From Gymnorhina tibicen (taxonomy: Eukaryota; Chordata; Aves; Passeriformes; Artamidae), in the NCBI GenBank assembly GCA_013399875.1, contig VXAZ01018985.1:1662693-1726692 (forward strand): a stretch of DNA of 64,000 nt. Reading direction: 5' to 3'. The position numbers were made by a program, and so were the translations under genes. Positions 33,690 through 45,400 of the stretch are shown here, piece after piece. Numbering within the stretch: position 1 is the stretch's first letter; the number at the start of each line of letters is the position of its first letter. The notes beneath the pieces were generated by a model. The model was not told the DNA's origin and made no database searches. It worked only from the letters and a program-made list of their open reading frames with translations.

Positions 33690-35093
33690 TACTGGAAGCT
33701 GGCTAATGTTCTGATTTTCAAGAAGGGCAAGAAAGAGGACCACAGAAACTACAGGCCTGTCAGTCTCACTTCAGTGTCTGGTAAAATCACGGAAGAGATT
33801 ATTCTGGGAGGTACCGAAAAACACCTGAAGGACAACACAGTCACTGGTCACAGCCAGCACAGCTGCATGAGGGGAAAGTCCTGCTTGTTGAATTTCCTTC
33901 TACGACAGGGTAACCCACCCAGCTGATAAAGGAAAGCCAGTAGATGTAATATTTTTGAACGTCAACAAAGCTTTTGATACCATCTCTCACAGTATCTTCC
34001 TGAACAAAATGTCCAGCCCACAGCTGGATAAACACATCATGGGATGGGTGAACAACTGGCTCGCAGGTTGGGCACAAAAGCTTGTAGTGAATGGGGTGAC
34101 ATCAGACTGGTGGCCTGTCACTAGTGGGGTTCCACAGGGCTCCATCCTTGGCCCTGTGCTCTTCGATGTCTTCATAAATTACATGGAGGCAGGACTTGAA
34201 GGAATACTAAGTTTGCTGACAACACCAAGTTGGAAGGAGCTGTCAACTTGAAAGCAGAGAGGCCCAGCAGAGAGACCATGAAAAATTAAAGAGATGGGCA
34301 ATCACCAATGGTATGAAGTTTCACAAAGCAAGTGCCAGATTCTGCATCTAGAACAGGGCAACCCTGGTTGTGTGTATAGAGTGGGGAATGATGTGCTGGA
34401 GAGCAGTGCCGTGGAAAGGGACCTGGGGGTCCTGGTTGATGGCATGTTGAATCTGAATCAGCAGAGCCCTGGCAGCCAGGAGGGCCAAGCGTGTCCTGGG
34501 GTGCATCAGGCACAGCATCGCCAGCCGGACAAGGGAGGGGATTGTCCTGCTCTGCTCTGCACTGGGGCGGCCTCACCTCAAGTCCTGTGTGCAGTTGTGG
34601 GCACAACAATGTAAAAAAGGCATTAAACTATTAGAGTATGTCCAAAGGAGGTCAATGAAGATGGTGAAGAGCCTTGAGGGGAAGCCATATGAGGAGTATC
34701 TGGGGTCACTTGATCTGTTCAGCCTGGAGTAGAGTGAGGGGAGACCTCGTTGCAGCGTACAACTTCCTCATATGGGGAAGTGAAGGGACAGATACCAATC
34801 TCTTCACTCTCTTGACCAGTGACAGGAGCTGAGGGAATGGCCTGAAGATGTGTCAGGGGAGGTTTAGTTTGGATATTAGAAAAAGGTTCTTCACCCAGAG
34901 GGTGGCTGGGCACTGGCACAGGCTCCCCAGGGAAGTGGTCACAGCACCAAGCCTGACAGAGTTCATGAAATGTTTGGACAATGCTCTCAGGTACATGGTG
35001 TGACTCCTGGGGGTGTTCTGTGCAGGGCCAGGAGTTGGTCTCAGTGATCCTGATGGGTCCCTTCCAACTCAGTATATTCTGTTTCTATGATTT
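33690..35093 (+). mobile_element. CR1 LINE, 1.4 kb, 5'-truncated and inactivated
   Basis: This is the largest transposon here. It encodes broken pieces of the ORF2 reverse transcriptase and the 3' untranslated region. A first frame (about 33702-33925) holds the NYRPVSLTS motif. A second (about 33928-34208) holds KAFDTISHS and the conserved [13 protein letters not shown] third holds the KFADNTKL box at 34209-34229, then a segment with RDLGVLVDG near 34420. At least two frameshifts separate them. Two active-site aspartates are replaced by asparagine: motif A reads FLNVNKAFD (AAC at 33958) and motif C reads FADN (AAC at 34221). The 3' end (CCCTTCCAACTC, then ATTCTGTTTCTATGA) is intact. The element is dead on arrival or long decayed. 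The 5' boundary is set by the start of similarity. Confidence 0.92.
33702..34251 (+). pseudogene. CR1 ORF2 reverse-transcriptase fragment, frameshifted
   Basis: Inside the CR1 above. Palm-domain pieces lie in different frames: 33702-33925 (stop TGA/TAA near 33926), 33928-34208, and the motif C region from 34209 in another frame. The order NYRPVSL, KAFD, SGVPQGS, FADN is that of non-LTR retrotransposon reverse transcriptases. Loss of both acidic active-site residues named above rules out catalysis even if the frames were continuous. Confidence 0.88.
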
Positions 35094-35922
35094 GAATACT
35101 GTGGAAACAGTATTAGCTTCAAAATTTTGAACACTATTTTCAACAATTCCTTTGAATTTTTGGGGTTTTTCAAGTTAAAAATAATATATAATGCTTTGGG
35201 AGGCATATAATTTAATATTTCTCAAAATAAATGTAGTCACTTAGTAGATGAAACTAATCCTGAAACATATTTTAGCACATTACAAAGGACCATAGTTCTG
35301 CACAGAAAAGATTTATTTTAGCAAGTATTGGAGAATCAGATTCATAAGTTACAAGGAAGAAGAAATGTGTTTTGGGGTAATGTGGTTTTGTAATTTAGAA
35401 TCTTTAAGAATAATTAACCTTGTGTTTAATTATAATGCAATATAAACTATATTATTTTCAGTACTATATAAATACTTTAAAATCACTTTTCTTGCAACAG
35501 TAGTTAATTGCACTGTTGCTGTGGATGAATTCCAGAGTATTTAAACAATGTGTACTGTATGGTCAAGCTGACTACCTGTGTTCAAAATGTTTCCCCACCT
35601 CTTTTCAGGGCTTTCAGAAGGTCTGTTCCTATGTTTAACAGTCATCCTCCTTCATCTCAAGGAAGATTGCAGACTGTATTTAAAACCACTTTGAGCCACT
35701 GAGCAATGAATCAGTAGAACTGGGTCAGCTCAGAAAGTATAATTCTTTAAAACTGCAGTGCTAAAGTCTTTCCTGCGTCATGTCCAGCCATTGCTGAGTT
35801 GCTTTGCCTTCTGGTGTCCTGCTAAAACCGTGTAGCCCTCAGTCTTACGGCTAGATCACATGAAATTATTTTGGTGTGGGATAACAAGATGAAAACCAAA
35901 CAATTCCTCTCTTCTTCCATGC
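35094..35922. other. Unique AT-rich DNA
   Basis: No gene or repeat is recognised between the CR1 3' end and the CT-rich tract. Confidence 0.5.
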
Positions 35923-36007
35923 TGCCTCCCTGCCTCCCTGGCACCCTCCCAGCCTCCCTCCCTCCCTCCCTGCTTCCCTGCCTCCCTCCCTTTCTCCTTC
36001 CCTTCCA
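35923..36007. repeat. (CCTCCCTG)/(CCCT)n polypyrimidine tract
   Basis: About 85 bases of TGCCTCCCTGCCTCCCTGG, then CCTCCCTCCCTCCCTCCC, then CTGCCTCCCTCCCTTTCTCC. Purines are only sparse G and A. The octamer TGCCTCCC recurs. Long homopurine-homopyrimidine DNA can form triplex structure. The Gly/Arg-rich minus-strand frame over it is an artefact. Confidence 0.85.
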
Positions 36008-39000
36008 ATGTTCTGGATAACCTTGATAGTCTACCACTGCAAATACAATACAGATTTTAATAATATCCCTACTTCATATTAAATGGAAGTTCCAAATACA
36101 ATATGAACCCTATAAACTCGACTGCGCTTCATAAGATCCCTGAGTCCTTTTGAAGAGGAGATAGCTGCAGTGTCAATAAATGTGATGCTGCCTTCAATCA
36201 AGATCTGCTCAGCCTTTCAGATGCTTACGGCACTCACACTCTCTCAAGTTTTCTTTTGTTTTTCAAGAGATTTTCTGAAGGTCATTTAAGAGCTATAAAA
36301 ACCCGAACATCTTCACTATAGTGTGATACATATTGTAGAATCTGGTTGCCCTGAAGTAAGAAAAGCATTTGTCTTTTCAGCACAATATTAATATTTTAGT
36401 AAATTTATTACTTCTCTTCTTTCAAAATAGTAGTTTTTCCATCAGTGGAACTGAATTCACACTTTTTAAGCTACAGTGAGAATCGAAGTTCAGAGTTATT
36501 GTCACTGAAATGAAGGAGTCTCTGTCATCCATTTACCTCCTCTTGCTGCCTTCTTGTTGGCAATAGGGGGTGGCAATAGGGCATTTACAGTAGCTTCAGT
36601 ATAGAGAAAATGACAGATGGAATCCTAGCACTATCCTCACTGGGTACATATGTAGTTTACATTTATCACAGAGTGCATACAAAGGTTTCACACTCATGGT
36701 GTGAGGAAGTATGTACAAAGACAGCAGTCCATTAATTGCTGCGAAACCTCAGTTTGCTTAAAAAATTACTTCGGCTACCTTGCAAAACAATGTATCTTTC
36801 TACTGAAAATTAAAAAAAAAAAAGAAAACAAAAAGAAAGGCTTTAATTTAAATGAGGATCTCAGTGTAAAAGTATACAGAATTTAAGTTACATAACATGG
36901 GTTCATAGCAAATGGCATTTGTTCTATTCTCCGTCAAGATATGCAAGAAGATTTGTGAGGACTGTCATGCAGACACAGCAAGAACATCTAGGCTAAAAGG
37001 AGGGTTGTTTTTTGTGGATGAATGAGTCTAAGAGTAAAGCAGAAAAACATTTTGAAAAAAGAAGCTGGAAGTGTAGAGTGTGGGCCTTGCAGAGTAATTC
37101 AGGACAATCGTGGTTGAATTAACTCCTTGAGACAGCGACTGGAGGGGACTTTTGAATGAGAGCAGAGCAGGAGTGTTGGTTGAATGCAGTGGCAGAATCA
37201 GTGGGAGATCCAAAACATGTCCTACTGTTGAAATTTTAAATTATTTGAAACTTTATGTACATATTTTCAAGCATGTTTTTTCTAGACTATGGCTTTAGCT
37301 GAATCATGATTTTGCAATTTTTTTTCACTAAAGCTGTCTGAGCTATAGTTGATGAGACAAAAGCCAAGATATATTACACTCAGTTCTCCTTTCTTTTTTC
37401 ATGACACCCTGTATTTTATTATGGATGACAATTAAGTTGATGTGACAAGGTTTTTATCTAGGCAACCTAGGTTGGTACTTGCTCCTTTCTGTTGTGCTTT
37501 TCAAGAGCTTACAAATTTCTTTATTGTGGTTCTGAATTGAGATGGCTAATCTACAATAATTTGGCCTCTCCTTATTCTGCCCTGCTCTCAAGATCTCCTA
37601 CATATTTTTCACTTTTCACCTTCTTTTTAGAAGTGTCACCCATCTTCTATTCATTTGTTCAACAACAACTACTAACAATGCTGAGGTTGCTTCACGGCAA
37701 ATCCTTCAGGATTTGCTTGCAGTATAAATGTAATATAAGGCACTTATATTTGCTTTTAAGTGCATTACATACTTCAGGACAAATCTTTGAGTCCCAGTTG
37801 ATTGAAACCATCTAATTTTTCTCAGTATCCTTTAAACCGTTCCTTTTTGAATTCTCATTTGAGCACTTAGCCCGTGATTGATTTTGCCACAGCTTGTTAA
37901 CTTTCTCTCCCAAAGTTTGACTGAGATGAATTTCAGATCAAATTAGCTATTCAGAAGAGGTAGTTTGTATTTGTTTTCGGTTTCTGTGCATCAATGGCAG
38001 TTTGGCTCAGGACAGCCTAAGTGCCAACATGGGAAATTGCTGCTAAATTACCATTTTATTAGAGGACACGAAATGACTGCCCTCAAGTGGCAAAGTTGGA
38101 GTAATACCACTTCTGGTACGTTTGTGTCTGTATTTGCTCCAAAAAAATTTTTATTAGTGAGGATCAGAGGATTTAAATTAAAGCATTAATCAGGGTCTGA
38201 CAGCTAAGCCTCTGTTTCAAAGATTGTCAAGTGGGCATGCAGTTCTGAATGGGCAGGTTCTCTGTAAAAGCTGTTGTGTCTCACTCAGGCAGGGCTTCTT
38301 GGAGTTTTTCTGTGCTGTTTAGTTTCCTTTTATACAATTTAGGGAGACCTTTTAAAATTAATGATGAATAAAATTATTAAGAACTGTAGAAAAACCTCTA
38401 AGACAGATTAATAAATGAATATCAATATGAAATGGGTCTTCTAAAGATGTAAATACTGTTTGTCACTGGAAATTTAGAACAAGGGGACAACATTAAAATC
38501 TTATAATCTTTTCAATCAGTTTTTTTTCCCTACAAAGTAGAAAGCAAAGGCTTCATGCTGTTGAAAAGAAAATAATCTTCTAACTGTAGCAGCACTTCAG
38601 CCCCATTTTCAGAACTGTAGAACTCTGTCCAGGCAAGTTTGAAACACTGAAAAATAAGTGAACAAAAAGCCACAGAGAAACTTTTAAAGTTATTCCTCTA
38701 TGGTTTCTTTATCCCTTCATTTTGGACCTTCTGTGACCCACCATTAAGCCATGATCCACAGTTAACAGCAAAGAGAACAGAAAATTCTGGCAGGGCACTT
38801 TGGGAGGCTGGGATTTACACCGGTGCTGAGAAGTCAGGAGAACAGCACTTGTGGTAGTGATACAGTGTGTCCTCACGAGGGGAGATATAAATAATGAATA
38901 CTGATGGACAACTTCACTTTTAATTGCCTTTCTTCTTGTCATTTGGAATGAGGTGTTTTGTTTATGTGTGTGTGGGAGTGAGGTTGGGAGTAAAGTCACA

Positions 39001-41769
39001 AGTTTTTTATTGTCACGTGTTGTTTAGGATAAGGACTGTATGTTACTAAATATTCCCTATTTAGAGAAATTATGCATCTGAGATAATATTAGGAATGTAT
39101 AGGCAAAGTGCTTTAGCCATACCATTCAAGAATTTTCTCTAGTGAGAACATCTGAACAACATTTTGACCAGATATATAATGCCTGAAATACATACTTATT
39201 TTCTGTCTATTCAAATGTCAGGTTACAAGTGAAAATAACATTTCCCAGTAACTGAAGTTTTCCTTGTAACTCTACAACCCAAGCAGGCAAATACTGTTCA
39301 ATTACCGACTCTGCTATCACTGTCCTGTTTTTCTTGGGCACAAATGGTTTTGGCACAAAGAGTTTTGTATTGTAGTTCCTTTTTCTACCTCCTTTTCCAA
39401 CAATTATTTTTTCCACTGGACCTTCAGTCCTGTCTTGTCAATCTAGAGCACCTGGCTCTTTCTAGAGGCCTAAGCTGCCTGAAGTTGTGTTGCATGAGAT
39501 GATGGAAGAGCATTTCCCATGGGGAGGTGAAGGGTGACTCTGTTTGCCTGTAATATCTTGAACACAATTCTGAGTTAGCAAATCCTGCACACTGCATCCT
39601 GTCTACCCACAGTCAGTCTGAGGAAGCTTTTTTAACTGATTAGAAGCCTGCTTCAAAGTAAATTAAAATGAGAGAGGGAAGAAATTTATACACAGGCAGA
39701 AAATATAAAGTAACTGACGTGTCCAGTATCTTCGTAGTTAGTTAATCAAAGGCAATATTTGGATCTTCAGTCCTTGAAAGACCATGCCAGATTCATGTGA
39801 AATTAGACAGAAGCTGGAAAATGCAAAGGGCAGTCTTCCCAAATTGATGGAAAATGATTTAGGATCACCTTATACCATTGTAATTAGGAAAATTGATCTA
39901 CAGCTAATTTTAACTTTTGAAGATACTATTTTTTGCCTCTTAGATAAGGCTACTTGAATGCTAAGGGTCTAGTTATAAATAGGTGTGAAGGACAAAAGGT
40001 GGAATTCGTAATGGTTATAGACATCTAACAATTACTCAAATGGCCCTTCGTAATAAGGTACATTAATATTAATCACATCAATAATTAATGCTAATAGCTG
40101 TATATTGACTTGGACTGTAAACCTTTGTATTCTTTCTGGAAGCTGAAAAAAGCCTCGTTAATTCTCATTTCTACCTTGCAAGTCATAAAATATTTGATTT
40201 ATGACTTGGTTTGAAGTCAGAGCTAAATGCTGTCCATTCTGGCTTATGTTAAGAATAGTTTTGGGACAGAAATGTGATGTTTCAGAACAAGACAGAGAAA
40301 ATACATTTATCCATTTTGAACTGAAAGGAAAAAATAAAGGGGTTTTTATGTCTTTAGAATCTTAGAATGATTGAAGTAGCCTTGGCTGAGATGGATTCAC
40401 TTGCATGCTCCTTTTGGAGCAGTTCAGCACAATGATAAAAACAGTTTTTCATAATGCTAATTATTGGTTCATTTTTTTTGAGTGTTTTTGCATTTGTCCA
40501 TGTATCATTATAAAAAATATAATACTGTAATGGTAAAGTGTTGGTTGTGTAGACTTGACCACAGGGGCTGTAAAAATCAGGATGATCTCGCCTTAGAAGT
40601 AATGATTCCCAAAAAGCCTGTCTTCTACCGAGTCAAATCTTAAAAAGGAACACAAAGTCAAAATAAAGCATTCTAAATCTATCTGGCTTTCTCTAAATTG
40701 TCTAGAGACAATCAATATGCATGAAATTTGATATGTGTGGGAAATTATATCTTTATAAAGAAGTTGGAGATGCATTTAAGTATCTGTATCATTTTCTCAC
40801 AATACTCTGTTCAAAAACACACTGGGCCAAATGCATTTGCCTTTCTCTCATGAGAATTACATTTCAATTACATTCCATGAAACTAAGTGCAAAAATAAAC
40901 TGAACAATCTGGGGTCTAATATATCTTTCTACTAGCATCAAAATGAAAACAGAAAAGCTTTTTAGCTGTTTTTTTTACTTGCATTTCCTGACTTTGGATC
41001 ATTTCTTTTCTGAATATTCATGCTGAATTAATTACAGCCTATTTCATGACATGTCCTTGGAAAGAAAGACTATAAAATGTTAATAAGCTTCTAACATACC
41101 AGAGCAGCAAAGTACCTCTGTACACATCACAATGCTAGCATCAGTATGCTGCATCCATTTCTGTCTTCTGCATGAGAAAAAGTACCCTTCACTGAAAAAT
41201 GAAGACCATAGTGGTAATATATCTGATAGATTTTCCTGATCTTCTTTCCCAAATTCTGACAATCTTATTTTCTTCAAGTCAGGAAAGCTGTCAAGATCAG
41301 TATGTTATAAAAAACATCTTACTGGAAAATAAACTAAGGCTACCTGTGTATTATTCAGGAATTCTGGTAATGTGATGTATTAAAATGAGGCAGTAATCTT
41401 AAGTAATGGTACTTTTCTGAAGAAATCTGAAGAATGAAGAAATATTGAAATAAACTGGGGAAAAAATAGTATGTAGCAAAAGCTATGGTAGAATTCTGAA
41501 GGAGTGAATGGGTACACATGAATGCCATACAACTATTTTTTTCTGAAAAATAAGTTTGGTTTTCTCTGTAGTTCTAAGGATAATATTTGGCTTTACTTTT
41601 CTTCCATTGGAATATCTAGGTATTGTTTTTCATAGTGTTGTGGTGTATTTGCTACTCTTGTTATGACATGGGGTTCAGAACTAGAAGTTAAATAGATCCA
41701 ACTAGGTCTTTTGAGCCATTACTTTTTATAAATGAAAAGCCTATTTTTGAGTCCTATCATAAATTGTGT
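36008..41769. other. Unique AT-rich DNA, no gene seen
   Basis: Nothing codable or transposon-like is recognised in 5.7 kb. Small features are a tandem GGCAATAGGG duplication near 36560, an A-rich patch at 36808-36838, a 12-bp palindrome ATTAATATTAAT near 40063, and a palindrome CAAATGCATTTG near 40828. The frame at 37492-37815 plus (107 codons) has no recognisable content. A faint CR1-like TAGAATCTTAGAATGATTG near 40357 is too short to call. Confidence 0.5.
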
Positions 41770-42421
41770 AGTAAAAAAGTGATCAGGTTGCTCAGAGCTC
41801 CAGCCAGCCTGACCTTGAATACTCATGAGGATGAGTCATCCACAGCTTCTCTGGGCAACCTGTTCCAGTGCCTCACCACCCTCACACTAAAGAATTTCTT
41901 CCTAATTTCTAAACCTACACTTATTTTAAAGCCATCCCCCCCCTTCCTGTCTCTACAAGTCCCTCTCTGTCTTTCTTGTAGGCTCCCTTCAGGTACTGGA
42001 AGGCTGCAAGTAGGTCACCCTGAAGCCTTCTCTTTTCCAGGCTTTCAGGCTTTGGTCTCAGCCTTTCCTCATGGGAAGGGTCTCACTAATCATCTTGGTG
42101 TCCCTCATCCGGACTCACTCCAACAGGTCCATGTCCTTCCTGAGCAGGGGACCCCAGAGCTGGGTGCAGCACTGCAGGTTGGGGTCTCACCAGAGCAGAG
42201 CAGCGGGGCAGAATCCCCTCCCTTGCCCTGCTGGCCACACTGCTTTGGGTGCAGCCCCGGACTTGTTTGGGCTTTCTGGGCTGTGAGTGCTCATTGCCCA
42301 CTCATGTCCAGCCTCTCATCCACCAGCACCCCCGAGTCCTTCTCAGCAGGGCAGCTCTTGATTTGTTCATCCAACAGCCTGTGTTGATACCAGGGGTTGC
42401 CCCAACCCAGGTGCAAGGGCT
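41770..42421 (-). mobile_element. CR1 LINE fragment, inverted, ORF2 C-terminal part and beyond
   Basis: On the minus strand from 42421 downwards, the translation reads [16 protein letters not shown], then [16 protein letters not shown]. This is the conserved ORF2 stretch after the reverse transcriptase. It continues into 'cagaaagcccaaacaag', 'ggagtgagtccggatgaggg' and 'ggttgcccagagaagctgtgg'. Read on the plus strand, the same DNA shows the familiar 'ctgggcaacctgttccagtg' and 'ccaacaggtccatgtccttcc' blocks. The terminal ATTCTATG end is missing at the 41770 side, so the copy is truncated at both ends or decayed. The 207-codon plus-strand open frame (41764-42387) is antisense to it and not a gene. 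Confidence 0.9.
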
Positions 42422-45400
42422 GCAAAAACGTGGGGCAGCAGAGAATGAGGAAAGCAGGTGCCCATCTGAGTGAGCAGAAGTTGACAAATTTGAAGATACT
42501 GACTCTTGTCTTTAAAGCAGAACTTCCAAACAGACACCTGGTGTGTGGGTACATGTGTGTGAATATGCTGGGTTTTGGTTACAAAACATTGCATGAAAAA
42601 TAAAATTAATAAAATGAGCAACTTCTTTGAACATGATTTAAAATGCTACCCTTCCCTATAAAAAAACCGTATGTGTTTCCCAGTACAACCCCTCAAATTA
42701 GTGCGTACTTTAGGTTATTAAATTAAATGGATACATCACAGTGATATTAAAATTAATTATTCTTTTCTTTGTTACTTTATTACCAAGAAATATGAAAATT
42801 TAGAAAATTAAAAGTTAATTAAGTAGTTTTGTAGCTTTCTCTTTTGCTGGTCCTGTAGCAGCTTGAGAAATGAAAAGAGGCCAAAAGAAAATGTTTCTAC
42901 TGAGAATCATCATTCAAACTTTTTACCATTCCATCATAGATGCCAAAGTTACTTCTACAATGCAGAATAGGCATCCGTCATCTGTGATGGGATTCATAAC
43001 AACTGCTGCCCCCTGAGCAAGGGATCAGCTAACCCAGTCAGTTGGGAATTTACAGAGAAGCAGCACACGAGTGTCCCCCTGAGGCAGCAGTTAGGCTAGG
43101 ATTCACATATTTGGCTTAAGTCTCCTCCAGCTTTCTTAGGAAGGAATAGCAGCTGAAGGTCTTGCTCTCTTTATGACAGCTTAAGGATGTTACATTCAAT
43201 TTCTTTTTGTTAGTGGACACTTAAATAATTTGCATTAGAGGTTTGAGACCCATAGCATAAAATAAATCTCTTATAAGTAGTTTGCTATGTAGTTTGCTCT
43301 ATATATGCCCATTATTCCAAGTCATATTTTTTTTCTTGACTCTTCAAGAAGGATCCACAGGTCTTCCAGGCTGGAAACCACAGGTAAGAGTTAGAACCCT
43401 CACTCAGGGAGGGAGGATGTTTCAGCTATATCTGCATCCTGTTTGAAGACTACATTTGAGTCCAGTCTCTGTTCTGGAAAGCTGACTGCCTCTACTTCCA
43501 TGAGCAGGCATTTATCTCAACTGGGTTGAATCAAGTTTATTAGAATCTTTATTTGGTTACCTGTACAAAGGCATCTACTGCACTCTGAGGCACACTGGGG
43601 ACTCGAGGCCTCTGCATGGACTGGCAGTGATGACATAGTACCTGTGGGAAGCTCCAGGTCTTCTGGAGAGGCACCTAAGATCCAAGTGAGGCATCTGAAA
43701 GCATCTCAAAGGGATGATAGATACCTCTGTCTGGCTCTCTAGATGGTCTGCCAGCTTGCAAGGTTTTCTTATATTTCAGTTCAAACCTTACATATGGGAA
43801 CTAGTTCTGGACTAGAAGACTGAAATGTAGTTTATTATAGGTAATTGTCTACATGAGTCCTTGATACCAATAGAACCAACTATTCAGGGCATGATTCAGG
43901 GCACGATTTTGTTGCTGAAATGTAGGTCCCATGCAGACATTTCAATTCAGCTACAGGTTCCCTGTAGATTTGTGTTATATTTGACATCTTCATGCAGATG
44001 TTTCAGAAAACCTGTGGTGTCTCAAAAGTGACTTCCTACCTATGTTCAGGGTTTGAATTGAGACTTTTTGTCCATGTTGTTGATGGAACCTGAAAAATTA
44101 CTGTCCCCAAAGTGGGTACTTGCACATAGGCAATGACAGTGAGTAACCTTGTCTTTGCTTTGAACTGAATTCTCCTTCTTGTGATCTGTATGGAATGTAC
44201 TCCTTATATTGTCTTTTTACTGTCTGTACTTCTAAAAATGGGAATGGGATTTGAAGGAGGAGTAAGGTAAATCTCGTTCTACCTCTTTTCACCTTGCTTC
44301 TTGCAGATGTTCTGGGGGATTAGGAGATGGGGAAAACATCAGATGCAGTGTCTGGATCTGCTCTAAAGATGTGGCAGATTGGTGCCCCTAATGATTCAGG
44401 GTGAAGGGAAATAACCCACCAAGCCACACTGCCAGCCCCTGAGTCTGCATACTACCTTCCTCATTTTCCTACTTATCTTCACCTCCATCCCAGAGGTGCA
44501 GGTTTCACTGATATTTTTGGGGGTTTTTTTTTGAGTTGAAGTGACTCAAATCTTTGTTCTCCAAGAGATTACCTTGCACACCAGGGAATTTAGCTGAGGA
44601 TGAAAGAATCCCTCTTCTTCTGTTGAACTTGAATATACGGATCCGTAACATGGTGATGGGAGCATCTGACTGGGAGGGGAAGACCTGAGTTCTGCTCTCT
44701 GCTCCCCACTTCCTAAAATTTTTTGGTGAACAGGCCCCAATTACAATATGAAAAAAATCTTTCTCCCTCTTTCTTGTCTGCCATTTCCCTTTCATTCCTT
44801 CGTGCACAGTCCATACTCCACCCTCACTACATGCCCCTACATGGTGGGAGAGGAATGGTCCTGAACAGTGGATCTTTATCCCTTTGTGGAGGAAGAGGGC
44901 TGAGGACTCTAGCTCCTATTTCTTGGGAGAGTGCATTAACTGCTCAGATGATATGAATGCTTTCAATATGTATTAAATGTTTGCTGTAGACTTTTGTTTG
45001 GGACCCTTAGGTTGCTAATATAGTTACAGGTATTTTCGGGGCCCCACATGATTTTGATGAATTTAATAGATGCTGAAGGTACTTACGTTTAATTTGCAAC
45101 AACTGGAAAGAAAATCATGTTAATGAAGCCATACCTAATTCATATATAATCCTCAATACCACTATTCTTATCCCTCACACTCTGTAATTTCTGAAACTTT
45201 TGTACATACTGGTAAATACAAAGAACAGAGAAAAAAAGTCAATGTGAATTCCAATGCTTTGGCAAGCCATTTGTAATTAATTTGGAATAAAAACAGTGTT
45301 TTCTCTGGTTGACTTTAGGAATTCCTGAATTTCTAAGTCTCTAAAACATATATATTTGCTTATAAAGGCTCTTAATTTTAGAAACATTTGATAGCAAAGA

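Noticed and set aside
37958..37975. GAGGTAGTTTGTA resembling let-7
   Set aside because: Partial seed-region likeness only, and no partner arm forms a precursor.
40355..40410. Possible CR1 tail remnant
   Set aside because: Only about 20 bases (TAGAATCTTAGAATGATTG) resemble the inverted tail and the continuation does not match.
41764..42387. 207-codon plus-strand open frame
   Set aside because: It is antisense to an inverted CR1 copy whose minus strand carries real ORF2 residues.
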